A DNA stretch of 9,421 nucleotides from an uncultured Oceanospirillaceae bacterium (GTDB lineage: Bacteria; Pseudomonadota; Gammaproteobacteria; Pseudomonadales; Balneatricaceae), in NCBI GenBank assembly GCA_946221045.1, contig CAMIIY010000056.1, positions 1-9,421 on the forward strand, written 5' to 3'. The position numbers and the translations under genes were made by a program. The notes beneath the pieces were generated by a model. The model did not search any database. It was not told the DNA's origin and saw nothing but the letters and a program-made list of their open reading frames with translations. Positions within the stretch are counted from its first letter, which is position 1. Each line of letters begins with the position of its first letter. Below are positions 1 through 6,268 of the stretch, one piece after another.

Positions 1-58
1 CATGACAGTGGATTGTTGTGCCGGGGAAGTCGCTGTGTCCGGTGGGCAAGAAATTTTT

Positions 59-117
59 TTGACCTAACTTTTGTTATTGAAAATAAACTGAAAAAATAAA
101 ATGTTATTTGTTATATT
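59..117 (+). promoter_or_regulatory. Candidate sigma-70 type promoter(s) for the operon
   Basis: Two overlapping candidates sit in the AT-rich stretch. The first is TTGACC at 59-64 with AATAAA at 82-87, a 17-base spacer; the -35 is good and the -10 weak. The second is CTGAAA at 88-93 with TATATT at 112-117, an 18-base spacer; the -10 is good and the -35 moderate. Either would start transcription about 200-230 bases ahead of gspE, giving a long leader containing the inverted repeats at 124, 208 and 257. AT-rich DNA yields such matches by chance, so the exact hexamers are tentative; that the operon promoter lies in this region is more secure. Confidence 0.4.
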
Positions 118-123
118 TCAGGT

Positions 124-136
124 GGGATGTGATCCC
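124..136. repeat. Short inverted repeat GGGAT-GTG-ATCCC
   Basis: Perfect 5-base arms (124-128 and 132-136) surround a 3-base centre. It begins 7 bases after the candidate -10 at 112-117, where transcription would start, so it could act as an operator or as a tiny hairpin at the 5' end of the message. Such a repeat is not rare by chance, so function is inference only. Confidence 0.3.
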
Positions 137-207
137 GGAAACAGATAAAAATAACTCTGTACCGCGTCTGGCGCAAACCACCACCGATTGAATGACTGGG
201 TTTTTAT

Positions 208-226
208 CTGACAAAGAAAGTGTCAG
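208..226. repeat. Inverted repeat CTGACA / TGTCAG, possible leader hairpin
   Basis: Perfect 6-base arms at 208-213 and 221-226 enclose a 7-base purine loop. No T-run follows the second arm, so it is not an intrinsic terminator. In the transcript it would form a modest stem-loop about 100 bases ahead of the gspE start; in DNA it could be a dyad operator. The number of possible arm and loop combinations makes a chance origin quite likely. Confidence 0.3.
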
Positions 227-256
227 TTGCCTTGTTGGAAACGGGTCGGGTAGGTT

Positions 257-276
257 GTGATCAACTATAGTTTCAC
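257..276. repeat. Palindrome AACTATAGTT flanked by GTGA / TCAC
   Basis: The core at 263-272 is a perfect 10-base palindrome. It is flanked by GTGA at 257-260 and its complement TCAC at 273-276, with a two-base asymmetry on the left. The core includes TATAGT (266-271), a near-consensus -10 hexamer, but no acceptable -35 lies 16-18 bases upstream. It could be an operator for a dimeric regulator or an activator-dependent promoter about 50 bases before gspE. No known box is recognised. Confidence 0.3.
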
Positions 277-313
277 TATTACGCTGGTGGGTACACCGGA
301 TCACTAATTGGTT

Positions 314-318
314 AAGGA
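314..318 (+). promoter_or_regulatory. Ribosome binding site of gspE
   Basis: AAGGA lies 7 bases before the ATG at 326, which fixes that start. The ATG at 319-321 is in another frame and too close to the Shine-Dalgarno sequence to compete. Confidence 0.75.
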
Positions 319-325
319 ATGATCT

Positions 326-2050
326 ATGGAACAGCCATCTGAGCAGCTGCAGCCTGCTGATAATCAGCAGCTGGGGCAGGCGTTAGTACAGGCGGGCTAC
401 CTCTCCGCAACCGACTTGCATCGTGTCCTCCAGATGGAGGAAATCAGGCAGCAGCGCAGCACGCTTTCTAATTTGCTGGTCAGGCTTGGATTGGTCTCCG
501 AAACCCACATTGCCACCCATCTTGCCGAGTTGCTCGACATACCTAAGGTCGAACCTAAGGATTTTCCGCCGGTTGCCCTGCTGCCCGACAGCCTCTCATA
601 CCGATTCCTGAAAAATACCCATGTGTTACCGCTGAATCTGGATGACCAGACACTGATTCTGGCCATGGCTGATCCACAGGATCAGTTTGCGATTGAGGCG
701 GTTGAACTTGCCAGTGGATACCAGGTCGACAAGCGTGTTGCACTGGCCACTGAACTCGATAATGCAATTGAAAAACTGTATGGCCAGGGAACCAGTCAGA
801 TGGGCAATATTCTGGCTGGGGTGGATGCCAATGAAACCGGCGAAGATGAAGACGATATCGAGCACCTCAAGGATATGGCGAGTGAGGCGCCGGTAATTCG
901 TCTGGTGAATCTGATCATACAGCGCGCTGTGGAATCCCGTGCGTCCGATATTCATATCGAGCCGTTTGAAGACTGCCTTAAAGTTCGCTATCGCGTTGAT
1001 GGTGTACTGCAAGAGGGGGAAGCGCCTCCGGTTAAAATGTCGCCGGCCGTTATTTCACGTATCAAGATCATGTCCCGCCTGAATATTGCTGAGAGGCGCC
1101 TGCCGCAGGATGGGCGTATAGAGATGCGTCTGCAGGGTAAGGATCTGGATATTCGTGTTTCCACCGTGCCGACGATGCATGGTGAAAGCGTGGTGATGCG
1201 TTTGCTGGACCGAGAAACCGTCAGCCTGAACTTTCAGGCGCTGGGTCTGGATGATGCGTTGCTGAAAAAACTCTATGAGGTGTTAAGCATCCCTCACGGT
1301 ATGCTGGTGGTCACCGGACCCACCGGGAGTGGTAAAACAACCACGCTGTATACTGCCCTGAGTAAACTGAATACTGAACAAACTAAACTGATCACGGTGG
1401 AAGATCCGGTGGAATATCAACTCCCCGGAATTAACCAGATTCAGGTGAAACCCTCTATCGGTCTGAACTTTGCGGGTGCGTTGCGTGCGATTGTACGACA
1501 GGATCCCGACGTCATTATGGTGGGTGAGATGCGTGACCTGGAAACCGCACGTATCTGCGTCCAGTCAGCCCTGACCGGCCATATTGTCCTTTCCACCTTG
1601 CATACCAATGATGCCGCCAGCAGCGTTACGCGGTTGCTGGAAATGGGTGTTGAAGATTACCTGCTTACCTCAACCCTGAATGCTGCGATTGGTCAGCGCC
1701 TGGTGCGGCGCCTGTGTATGCATTGCCGTGAGCCCTACACACCGTTGCCGGAAATCGTCGAGGAATTGGGGTTGGCGAAGTTTGCTGAGGGTCAACCGAT
1801 TACCCTCTACAGCCCTAAAGGCTGCGAACACTGCGGTGGCAGTGGTTACCGTGGCCGGGTTGCCATTATTGAACTGCTGATCATGAACGATACCCTGCGC
1901 AAGCTGGTCATGAGCAGGTCTGATTCAGGCACGATACATACCGCTGCTCGCGAAGCAGGGATGAGAACCATGTATGAAGATGGCTGCCTCAAAGCCTTGC
2001 AGGGGCTGACCAGCATTGAAGACGTGATCCGCGTCACTCAGGAGAGCTGA
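326..2050 (+). CDS. gspE: Type II secretion ATPase GspE
   Basis: Cytoplasmic hexameric ATPase that powers pseudopilus assembly. The 574-residue product has all the family landmarks. An N-terminal helical domain (about 15-75) is followed by a second N-domain (about 76-155) and an acidic linker (about 168-180). Then come the Walker A motif GPTGSGKT at 331-338, the Asp box around 356-371, the Walker B region DPDVIMVGEMRD at 393-404 with Glu401, and the His box at 417-430. A tetracysteine zinc site, C464/C467 and C500/C503 with 32 residues between the pairs, separates T2SS GspE from twitching-motility PilT proteins, which lack it. In Xanthomonas XpsE the N-terminal domain docks on XpsL, so this one probably docks on the GspL encoded at 6269. 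It heads the operon and its end carries the Shine-Dalgarno sequence of gspF. PilB is the main alternative and is ruled out by the neighbouring genes. Confidence 0.97.
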   Translation: MEQPSEQLQPADNQQLGQALVQAGYLSATDLHRVLQMEEIRQQRSTLSNLLVRLGLVSETHIATHLAELLDIPKVEPKDFPPVALLPDSLSYRFLKNTHVLPLNLDDQTLILAMADPQDQFAIEAVELASGYQVDKRVALATELDNAIEKLYGQGTSQMGNILAGVDANETGEDEDDIEHLKDMASEAPVIRLVNLIIQRAVESRASDIHIEPFEDCLKVRYRVDGVLQEGEAPPVKMSPAVISRIKIMSRLNIAERRLPQDGRIEMRLQGKDLDIRVSTVPTMHGESVVMRLLDRETVSLNFQALGLDDALLKKLYEVLSIPHGMLVVTGPTGSGKTTTLYTALSKLNTEQTKLITVEDPVEYQLPGINQIQVKPSIGLNFAGALRAIVRQDPDVIMVGEMRDLETARICVQSALTGHIVLSTLHTNDAASSVTRLLEMGVEDYLLTSTLNAAIGQRLVRRLCMHCREPYTPLPEIVEELGLAKFAEGQPITLYSPKGCEHCGGSGYRGRVAIIELLIMNDTLRKLVMSRSDSGTIHTAAREAGMRTMYEDGCLKALQGLTSIEDVIRVTQES

Positions 2051-2051
2051 G

Positions 2052-3275
2052 ATGCCCGTCTTTCATTATCAGGCAGTCACAGCATCGGGGGAGACCCGAA
2101 CTGGCCAACTGGAAGGCGCCGATCAGCAGGCGGTCGTGAAACAACTGCAGCTGCAGGGGCTGATTCCGCTGTCAGTTGAGTCGGGTATTCGTGGTTTCAG
2201 CCTGCAGCAATTGCTGCACATGAAGGTAGGCGGCAGACAGGGCCTGAGCGAAGCGCGACTGCTTGGCTTTACCCGACAACTGGCGGCCTTGATGCAGGCC
2301 GGTATTGCACTGGATCGGGCACTACAGATTATGCACCGCGTGACTGATGACCCTGAGTTGCGCGAAGTGATTGGTCCGATTCAGGAAGGTGTCCGGCGTG
2401 GCCAGCCGCTCTCGACTGTACTGGATGAGCAGAATGCGGGTTTTACCGGCTTTTATATCAGCATGGTTCAGGCGGCTGAAGTCTCCGGAGATCTGGGTCA
2501 GGGTTTGATGACGCTGGCCAACTATCTGGAACGCAGCAAAGGCCTGCGGGATCAGGTTACGTCAGCCCTGATCTATCCGATTATCCTGCTGCTGGTGTCT
2601 GCGTTTTCGCTGATCATCATTCTGACCTATGTCGTGCCGCAGTTTGAGCAGTTGTTTGCGGATATGGGACGGGCATTGCCTTTATCGACTCAGGTGGTGA
2701 TTGGTGTCGCCCAGTTTCTTCGTGATTATCTGCTATTTCTGCTGGTAGCTGTGCTGCTGATGTTTTTCTACTGGCGCTACCTGCTGACTCAACCCGCCTT
2801 CAGTCTGGGCTGGGATAAGCGCAAACTTTCTCTGCCGCTGTTTGGCAGCCTGATACAGCGGATTGAAACGGCTCGCTTCAGCCGTAGTCTTGGCACACTG
2901 GTGCGTGGTGGCGTCCCGCTGCTCAGAGGCCTGAGTATCGCCCGGGAAACACTGTCCAATCGCTGGCTGGCAGAAGCGGTGGGTGGAGCGACCAGCAGCC
3001 TTAAAGAGGGGCGGCATCTCGCGGCCCCTTTGTTAGCCACAGGCGCATTTCCTGCACTGGCGATGCAGATGATCCAGGTGGGTGAGGAAACCGGCCAGTT
3101 GGAAGAGATGCTGCTGAAAGTGGCGGATGTCTATGATCAGGAAGTAGCCACCGCAATCCAGCGGATGCTGGCAATCCTGACACCGGCGTTGATTGTGACG
3201 CTGGGGGTGATTATTGCCGGCATCATCATGTCAATACTGGTGGCTATTATGAGTATTAACCAGATTCCTATTTGA
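2052..3275 (+). CDS. gspF: Type II secretion inner-membrane platform protein GspF
   Basis: Polytopic inner-membrane protein at the base of the secretion machine, thought to couple GspE to pseudopilin insertion. The 407 residues match the usual length. After an N-terminal cytoplasmic part there are two repeated T2SSF domains, about 70-195 and 273-396. Each opens with an F-x-R-x-L helix and an AGIALDRAL or GGVPLLRGL motif; the second also has VGEETGQLEEML (343-354). Membrane segments are predicted near 172-194, 222-243 and 373-400, giving the family's three-helix topology. The ATG at 2052 follows the gspE stop by one base and uses GGAG at 2041-2044 inside gspE, so translation is probably coupled. 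PilC is homologous, but the pseudopilin genes that follow identify it as GspF. Confidence 0.96.
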   Translation: MPVFHYQAVTASGETRTGQLEGADQQAVVKQLQLQGLIPLSVESGIRGFSLQQLLHMKVGGRQGLSEARLLGFTRQLAALMQAGIALDRALQIMHRVTDDPELREVIGPIQEGVRRGQPLSTVLDEQNAGFTGFYISMVQAAEVSGDLGQGLMTLANYLERSKGLRDQVTSALIYPIILLLVSAFSLIIILTYVVPQFEQLFADMGRALPLSTQVVIGVAQFLRDYLLFLLVAVLLMFFYWRYLLTQPAFSLGWDKRKLSLPLFGSLIQRIETARFSRSLGTLVRGGVPLLRGLSIARETLSNRWLAEAVGGATSSLKEGRHLAAPLLATGAFPALAMQMIQVGEETGQLEEMLLKVADVYDQEVATAIQRMLAILTPALIVTLGVIIAGIIMSILVAIMSINQIPI

Positions 3276-3287
3276 TACGGAGTTGTT

Positions 3288-3740
3288 ATGAAAAAGGAGC
3301 AAAATGCAGGCGCAAAGATGCAGCACCATCTGAAAAACAGAGGTTTTACTCTGTTGGAGATACTGGTGGTGCTGGTGATCTTGGGTTTGCTGGCCAGTTT
3401 GGTTGGGCCTCAGGTCTTTAAACAGTTGTCGAGTTCTAAATCGAAAACGGCAGAGCTCCAGATAGAAGAGCTGTCATCCGCTTTGGATCTGTACCGGCTG
3501 GAAGTGGGGAGCTACCCGAGTTCAGAGCAGGGACTCAACGCACTGATTGAAAAACCCGCTGCCGTGGATAACTGGAACGGTCCCTATCTGAAGAAGAAGG
3601 TGATTCGTGATGACCCATGGGGCAATGCCTACCTTTATCGGTTTCCGGGTGAGCAGGGTGAATTCGATCTTTACTCGCTTGGAGCGGATAAACAGCCCGG
3701 GGGTGAAGGTGAAAATCGAGATCTTGTCAGCTGGCAATAA
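3288..3740 (+). CDS. gspG: Major pseudopilin GspG
   Basis: Main subunit of the periplasmic pseudopilus. A prepilin site lies after Gly19 (NRG before FTLLE), with the conserved Glu at mature position 5 (Glu24) and a hydrophobic helix to about residue 40. The body has the GspG signature: YPSSEQGLNAL (76-86), WNGPYLKK (96-103), DPWGNAYLYR (109-118) and an acidic, glycine-rich C-terminal loop (127-150) where known GspG proteins bind calcium. Length 150 is normal. The ATG at 3288 has CGGAG five bases upstream and gives a 19-residue leader. An in-frame ATG at 3318 would give a more usual 9-residue leader but has only a weak AGG upstream. Processing requires a prepilin peptidase encoded elsewhere. 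Confidence 0.96.
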   Translation: MKKEQNAGAKMQHHLKNRGFTLLEILVVLVILGLLASLVGPQVFKQLSSSKSKTAELQIEELSSALDLYRLEVGSYPSSEQGLNALIEKPAAVDNWNGPYLKKKVIRDDPWGNAYLYRFPGEQGEFDLYSLGADKQPGGEGENRDLVSWQ

Positions 3741-3749
3741 GGTCAAGTT

Positions 3750-4205
3750 GTGAAAGTCGTCAGCCCTGACAATGCGCGCAGTCAGAACGGTTTTACATTG
3801 ATCGAGTTACTGGTTGTTTTAGTGATTGCCAGTTTGGGGTTGACGCTGATGGTGCCACAGTTTGCCGGATTGATACCGGGTGCTGAGCTGAAGGCAGAAA
3901 CGCGAAAAATTGCAGCGATGCTGCGTCATGCCAGGAGTGTGGCGATTGTCAGGGGGGAAGCGGTTAGCTTCGCCAGACAGGATGAAGAGGGTGTTTTCTG
4001 GCTCTCCACAGAAGCGGAACCCTACCGGTTGCCCACAGCGATTAATCTGTCTTTATCGGTGGATCAGCCGGTGGACGATGAAAATAAAATTCTGTTTTTT
4101 CCGGATGGCAGTTCAACCGGAGGGGCATTGCAGCTCAGGGATGGCACTCGGCAGGGTGAGGTACGGATTGACTGGTTGACTGGCCGGGTGAGCAGTCATG
4201 ATTAG
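3750..4205 (+). CDS. gspH: Minor pseudopilin GspH
   Basis: Minor pseudopilin of the pseudopilus tip region. The 151-residue product has a prepilin cleavage site after Gly14 (QNG before FTLIE), Glu at mature position 5 (Glu19) and a hydrophobic N-terminal helix. Next comes the typical GspH stretch with AETRKIAAMLRHARSVAI (49-66), then the beta-rich C-terminal motif FFPDGSSTGG (116-125) and a final D-x-LTG strand. The start is GTG at 3750; TAAGG at 3738-3742, overlapping the gspG stop, is correctly placed. The 3' end overlaps gspI by 8 bases, suggesting coupled translation. Confidence 0.93.
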   Translation: MKVVSPDNARSQNGFTLIELLVVLVIASLGLTLMVPQFAGLIPGAELKAETRKIAAMLRHARSVAIVRGEAVSFARQDEEGVFWLSTEAEPYRLPTAINLSLSVDQPVDDENKILFFPDGSSTGGALQLRDGTRQGEVRIDWLTGRVSSHD

Positions 4206-4635
4206 GGCCGCATCTGCCAGGCTGCCGTGCCAGTCGGGGTCTCCCACCCTCCAGCGAGGCTTTACGCTGCTGGAGGTACTGGTGGCGTTTATGATTCTGG
4301 CCCTGTCACTGGGTGTGATTATGCATATTTTTTCGCTTTCACTCAGAACGGCGCACAGTGCGACACAGCAACAGATGGCGGTGCAACTGGGTCAGTCAAA
4401 GCTGGCAGAGCTGATGGCAGAGAACAGGGTACAAACAGGTTTACAGCAGGGAGAGTTTAATGACTTGTGGCGCTGGCAAGCAGAGGTTGAGCGCTGGCGT
4501 TTTCCGGAGCAGGACCGGCTCACGGATTATCGTTATGAGCCGTACCGGATCACAGTAACCGTAGAAAAGACTGAGGGGCTGGCATCGGCGGTCAACCTGA
4601 CAACCGTGTTTCTGGTTGAGGTATCCGGCTTATGA
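4198..4635 (+). CDS. gspI: Minor pseudopilin GspI
   Basis: Minor pseudopilin that in studied systems nucleates the tip complex with GspJ and GspK. The product is 145 residues with a prepilin site after Gly21 (LQRG before FTLLE), Glu at mature position 5 (Glu26) and a hydrophobic helix (MILALSLGVIMHIFSLSL). A GQSKLAEL motif (about 64-71), typical of GspI, and a short beta domain ending in VFLVEVSGL follow. The 21-residue leader, with a Cys at 11, is longer than usual. No other ATG, GTG or TTG in frame lies closer to the cleavage site, so the ATG at 4198, with GGTGAG five bases upstream, is accepted. It overlaps gspH by 8 bases and gspJ by 4 (ATGA). Confidence 0.93.
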   Translation: MIRAASARLPCQSGSPTLQRGFTLLEVLVAFMILALSLGVIMHIFSLSLRTAHSATQQQMAVQLGQSKLAELMAENRVQTGLQQGEFNDLWRWQAEVERWRFPEQDRLTDYRYEPYRITVTVEKTEGLASAVNLTTVFLVEVSGL

Positions 4636-4852
4636 AGCGGCTCCCGGGTGGTTTTACGCTGGTTGAAATGCTGGTGGCCCTGCTGCTGCTGAGTTTGCTG
4701 AGTGTGGTGGTGGGGAGCGGTTTGTATCTGGGTATTCGCAGCTGGGAGGGTATGGACCGGCACCAACAGCAGGAAAGTGATGCGTTTCTGGTACAGCAGG
4801 CATTGCGTCGGCTGATGGGTGGCACAAGTCGCTCTGTTGTTAACAGTGATGA

Positions 4853-4892
4853 AAAGGCCGGCAACTGGCCTTTCATGGCACGGAAGAGGAGT
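4853..4892 (+). other. Interval containing the gspJ frameshift
   Basis: The downstream frame is closed by TGA at 4850-4852 and the upstream frame by TGA at 4893-4895, so the shift must fall between them. Family-like sequence continues as NWP in the first frame up to 4871 and as FHGTEEEL in the second from 4871, placing the lost base at or near the TTT at 4871-4873. A classic X-XXY-YYZ slippery heptamer is not present at this place. Confidence 0.8.
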
Positions 4893-4925
4893 TGATCTGG
4901 GTGGCGCCATTACAGCGAAATGGCG
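4886..4925 (+). promoter_or_regulatory. Internal Shine-Dalgarno-like sequence and hairpin at the gspJ break
   Basis: GAGGAG at 4886-4891 lies just before the premature stop and 9 bases ahead of an in-frame GTG codon at 4901 of the second gspJ frame. A perfect 7-base stem (4905-4911 with 4919-4925, 7-base loop) follows. The arrangement could allow ribosomes that terminate at 4895 to restart at 4901. It may equally be accidental, because GAG codons for the conserved acidic residues create the purine run and the hairpin would then hinder initiation. Confidence 0.25.
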
Positions 4926-5309
4926 GCAAGGATGATCTCTTCTGGATCTGGCTTGGCCGGCTGGATAGCGGACAGCCGGATGAACCTGAAGGCTTATATT
5001 TGGCGTATGCACCTTTTACGGGCAGTGCAGAAGAAGATATTAATCAGCCCCAGGGACTGGCGAGCAATAACCTGAACTGGAGCCTGATGCGGAATGAGTT
5101 AATCCTGAGCGCACGTAAATCGTTGCTTATGGCGGGCAGATTTGAGGCCTTCAGCCTTACCTATCTGGAAACTGAGTCTGATCGACCCTCCCGCTGGGAG
5201 CCGGAATGGGTATACCAGGACAGCCTGCCCAGCCTGATCAGCGTTCAGTTTAACAAGGGCGAGGCAGCTCCGTGGCCGACCCTGAAGGTGCGTCCGAAGG
5301 CAGATGCGT

Positions 5310-6263
5310 ATGTGGCTAAACGTGCTGACTAAACGGCCCAAGCAGCGAGGCATCGCCCTGGTGATGGTGCTGTGGTTTCTGGTCCTGTTGTCAGTAATCG
5401 CTTTATATCTGGCGGATGTGAGCCGCAGTGAAGCCCGTCTGACGGTGAACCTGCGCTCTGCAACCCAGGCCAGTTATGGCGCTGAGTCAGGTGTGCAGTG
5501 GGCCATCTGGAACCTGTCGTTACCACAGGGGCAGGGCTGGCTTGCCGACGGAGGCTGGCAGGAGATGGCGCTGGCGCAAGACTTAACGGTCATGGTTTCG
5601 GTCGAAGATGAGAATGGAAAATTTGATCTGAATACGCTGCCACCTGAACAGTTTCAGCGATTGTTCTTGGCTGCTGGCGTTGCAGAGGAAAACGCGAATA
5701 TTCTGATTGATCGTATTCTGGACTGGCGTGACAAGGATGATTTGAAACGCCTTAACGGGGCTGAAGACGCAGACTATCGGGCCGCAGGCCTTAGTTATGA
5801 GGCCCGGGATGATCGTTTTAAACGTGTAGATGAATTGAAACAGGTACTGGGCATGGATCTCGACACCTATAACAAAATAGCCCCGGCCCTGAGTGTGCAT
5901 GCTCGCAGTCAGGGGGTGAACCCGCTGGTGGCACCCAAATTGGTATTGCTGTCACTCCCCGGAGCCAGTGAGCCGCTGGTGGATCAATACATAGAGCAAC
6001 GGCGTCGGTTCCGTCATGATGGATTGCCCGAACCGGCAGCGCCCGTGACAGATGCACGCCTGATCTCAACGTCTACATCAGGCGTCTACTACACTGTGAG
6101 AACAGAGGGCAGACTGGATTCCTATGCCAACGTTGGGCAAAAAGTACTGTTGCAGCGAAGCGGTCGGGGCAGCGAAGCCTACTTCAGGGTGCTGGAACTG
6201 GTTGATGAACGTACCCGCATCAACGGCAATTGCGATGAAGTACCCTGTTCAGAGGATGAATAA
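5310..6263 (+). CDS. gspK: Minor pseudopilin GspK
   Basis: Largest minor pseudopilin; in the known GspI-J-K complex it caps the pseudopilus tip. A prepilin-like N-terminus ends QRG before IALVMVLWFLVLL; mature position 5 is Met instead of Glu, as expected because GspK alone lacks that Glu. The T2SSK domain is recognisable from ENGKFDLNTLPPEQ, ILDWRDKDD, NGAEDADYRAAGLSY and FKRVDELKQVLG in order, with a second helix-hairpin part (NPLVAPKLVLLSLPG) and two Cys near the C-terminus. Starting at 5310 it is 317 residues. The ATG at 5304 is also in frame, but GAAGG at 5296-5300 is 9 bases from 5310 and only 3 from 5304. It overlaps the end of gspJ by about 23 bases. Confidence 0.94.
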   Translation: MWLNVLTKRPKQRGIALVMVLWFLVLLSVIALYLADVSRSEARLTVNLRSATQASYGAESGVQWAIWNLSLPQGQGWLADGGWQEMALAQDLTVMVSVEDENGKFDLNTLPPEQFQRLFLAAGVAEENANILIDRILDWRDKDDLKRLNGAEDADYRAAGLSYEARDDRFKRVDELKQVLGMDLDTYNKIAPALSVHARSQGVNPLVAPKLVLLSLPGASEPLVDQYIEQRRRFRHDGLPEPAAPVTDARLISTSTSGVYYTVRTEGRLDSYANVGQKVLLQRSGRGSEAYFRVLELVDERTRINGNCDEVPCSEDE

Positions 6264-6268
6264 AACAG

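Larger units (their letters stand above)
1..325. other. Non-coding leader upstream of the T2SS operon
   Basis: No convincing gene lies here. The only open frames are short: a frame from base 2 that stops at 67, one from base 1 that stops at 99, and a minus-strand frame at 104-304 with no family resemblance. The first 50 bases are mixed in composition, about 50-120 is strongly AT-rich, and the rest returns to gene-like composition while remaining full of stops. The region holds candidate promoter hexamers, three short inverted repeats and the gspE ribosome binding site, each listed separately. It is therefore best read as the promoter and 5' leader of the operon. The tail of an upstream gene may lie within the first 70-100 bases but cannot be shown. 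Confidence 0.7.
4632..5332 (+). pseudogene. gspJ: Minor pseudopilin GspJ, reading frame broken once
   Basis: The first part (4632-4895) starts with a short leader and a prepilin site after Gly7, then FTLVE with Glu at mature position 5, a hydrophobic helix and a GspJ-like RSWEGMDRHQQ segment. It stops at TGA 4893-4895 after 87 codons. The second part, in the frame one base back, is open from 4853 to the stop at 5330. It holds the GspJ core (FHGTEEELIWVAPL from 4871) and a C-terminal strand with LISVQFNKGE and WPTLKVRP. Joined at about 4871 the product is some 233 residues, a normal GspJ length. The simplest explanation is one base missing from the TTT at 4871-4873. It may be a true mutation disabling the tip pseudopilin or a sequencing error. 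The ATGA start overlaps gspI and the 3' end overlaps gspK. Confidence 0.88.

Noticed and set aside
2..99. Short plus-strand frames reaching the left edge (stops at 67 and 99), possible tail of an upstream gene
   Set aside because: Both are short, and the frame ending at 99 runs into the AT-rich stretch; neither resembles a known C-terminus. Left undecided as part of the leader.
208..226. Hairpin read as an intrinsic terminator of an upstream gene
   Set aside because: The stem is only 6 base pairs with mixed composition and is not followed by a T-run.
104..304. Minus-strand open frame of 66 codons in the upstream region
   Set aside because: No recognisable family, no clear ribosome binding site, and it overlaps the likely operon promoter; a chance frame in non-coding DNA.
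626..1012. Minus-strand open frame of 128 codons inside gspE
   Set aside because: Antisense to well-conserved GspE sequence with no family features.
3304..3333. Nine-codon frame inside the gspG leader as a regulatory leader peptide
   Set aside because: Too short to judge, spacing from AAGGAG is only 4 bases, and nothing suggests attenuation; mentioned only with the gspG start question.
4533..5012. Minus-strand open frame of 159 codons opposite gspI and gspJ
   Set aside because: It lies antisense to clear pseudopilin sequence, its protein is low-complexity (His, Gln, Thr, Pro rich) and matches nothing; a shadow frame.
4892..5332. Second half of gspJ as an independent gene starting with TTG at 4892
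   Set aside because: The TTG directly abuts the purine run, leaving no room for ribosome binding, and GspJ-like sequence continues upstream of it in the same frame, so it is the rest of gspJ.
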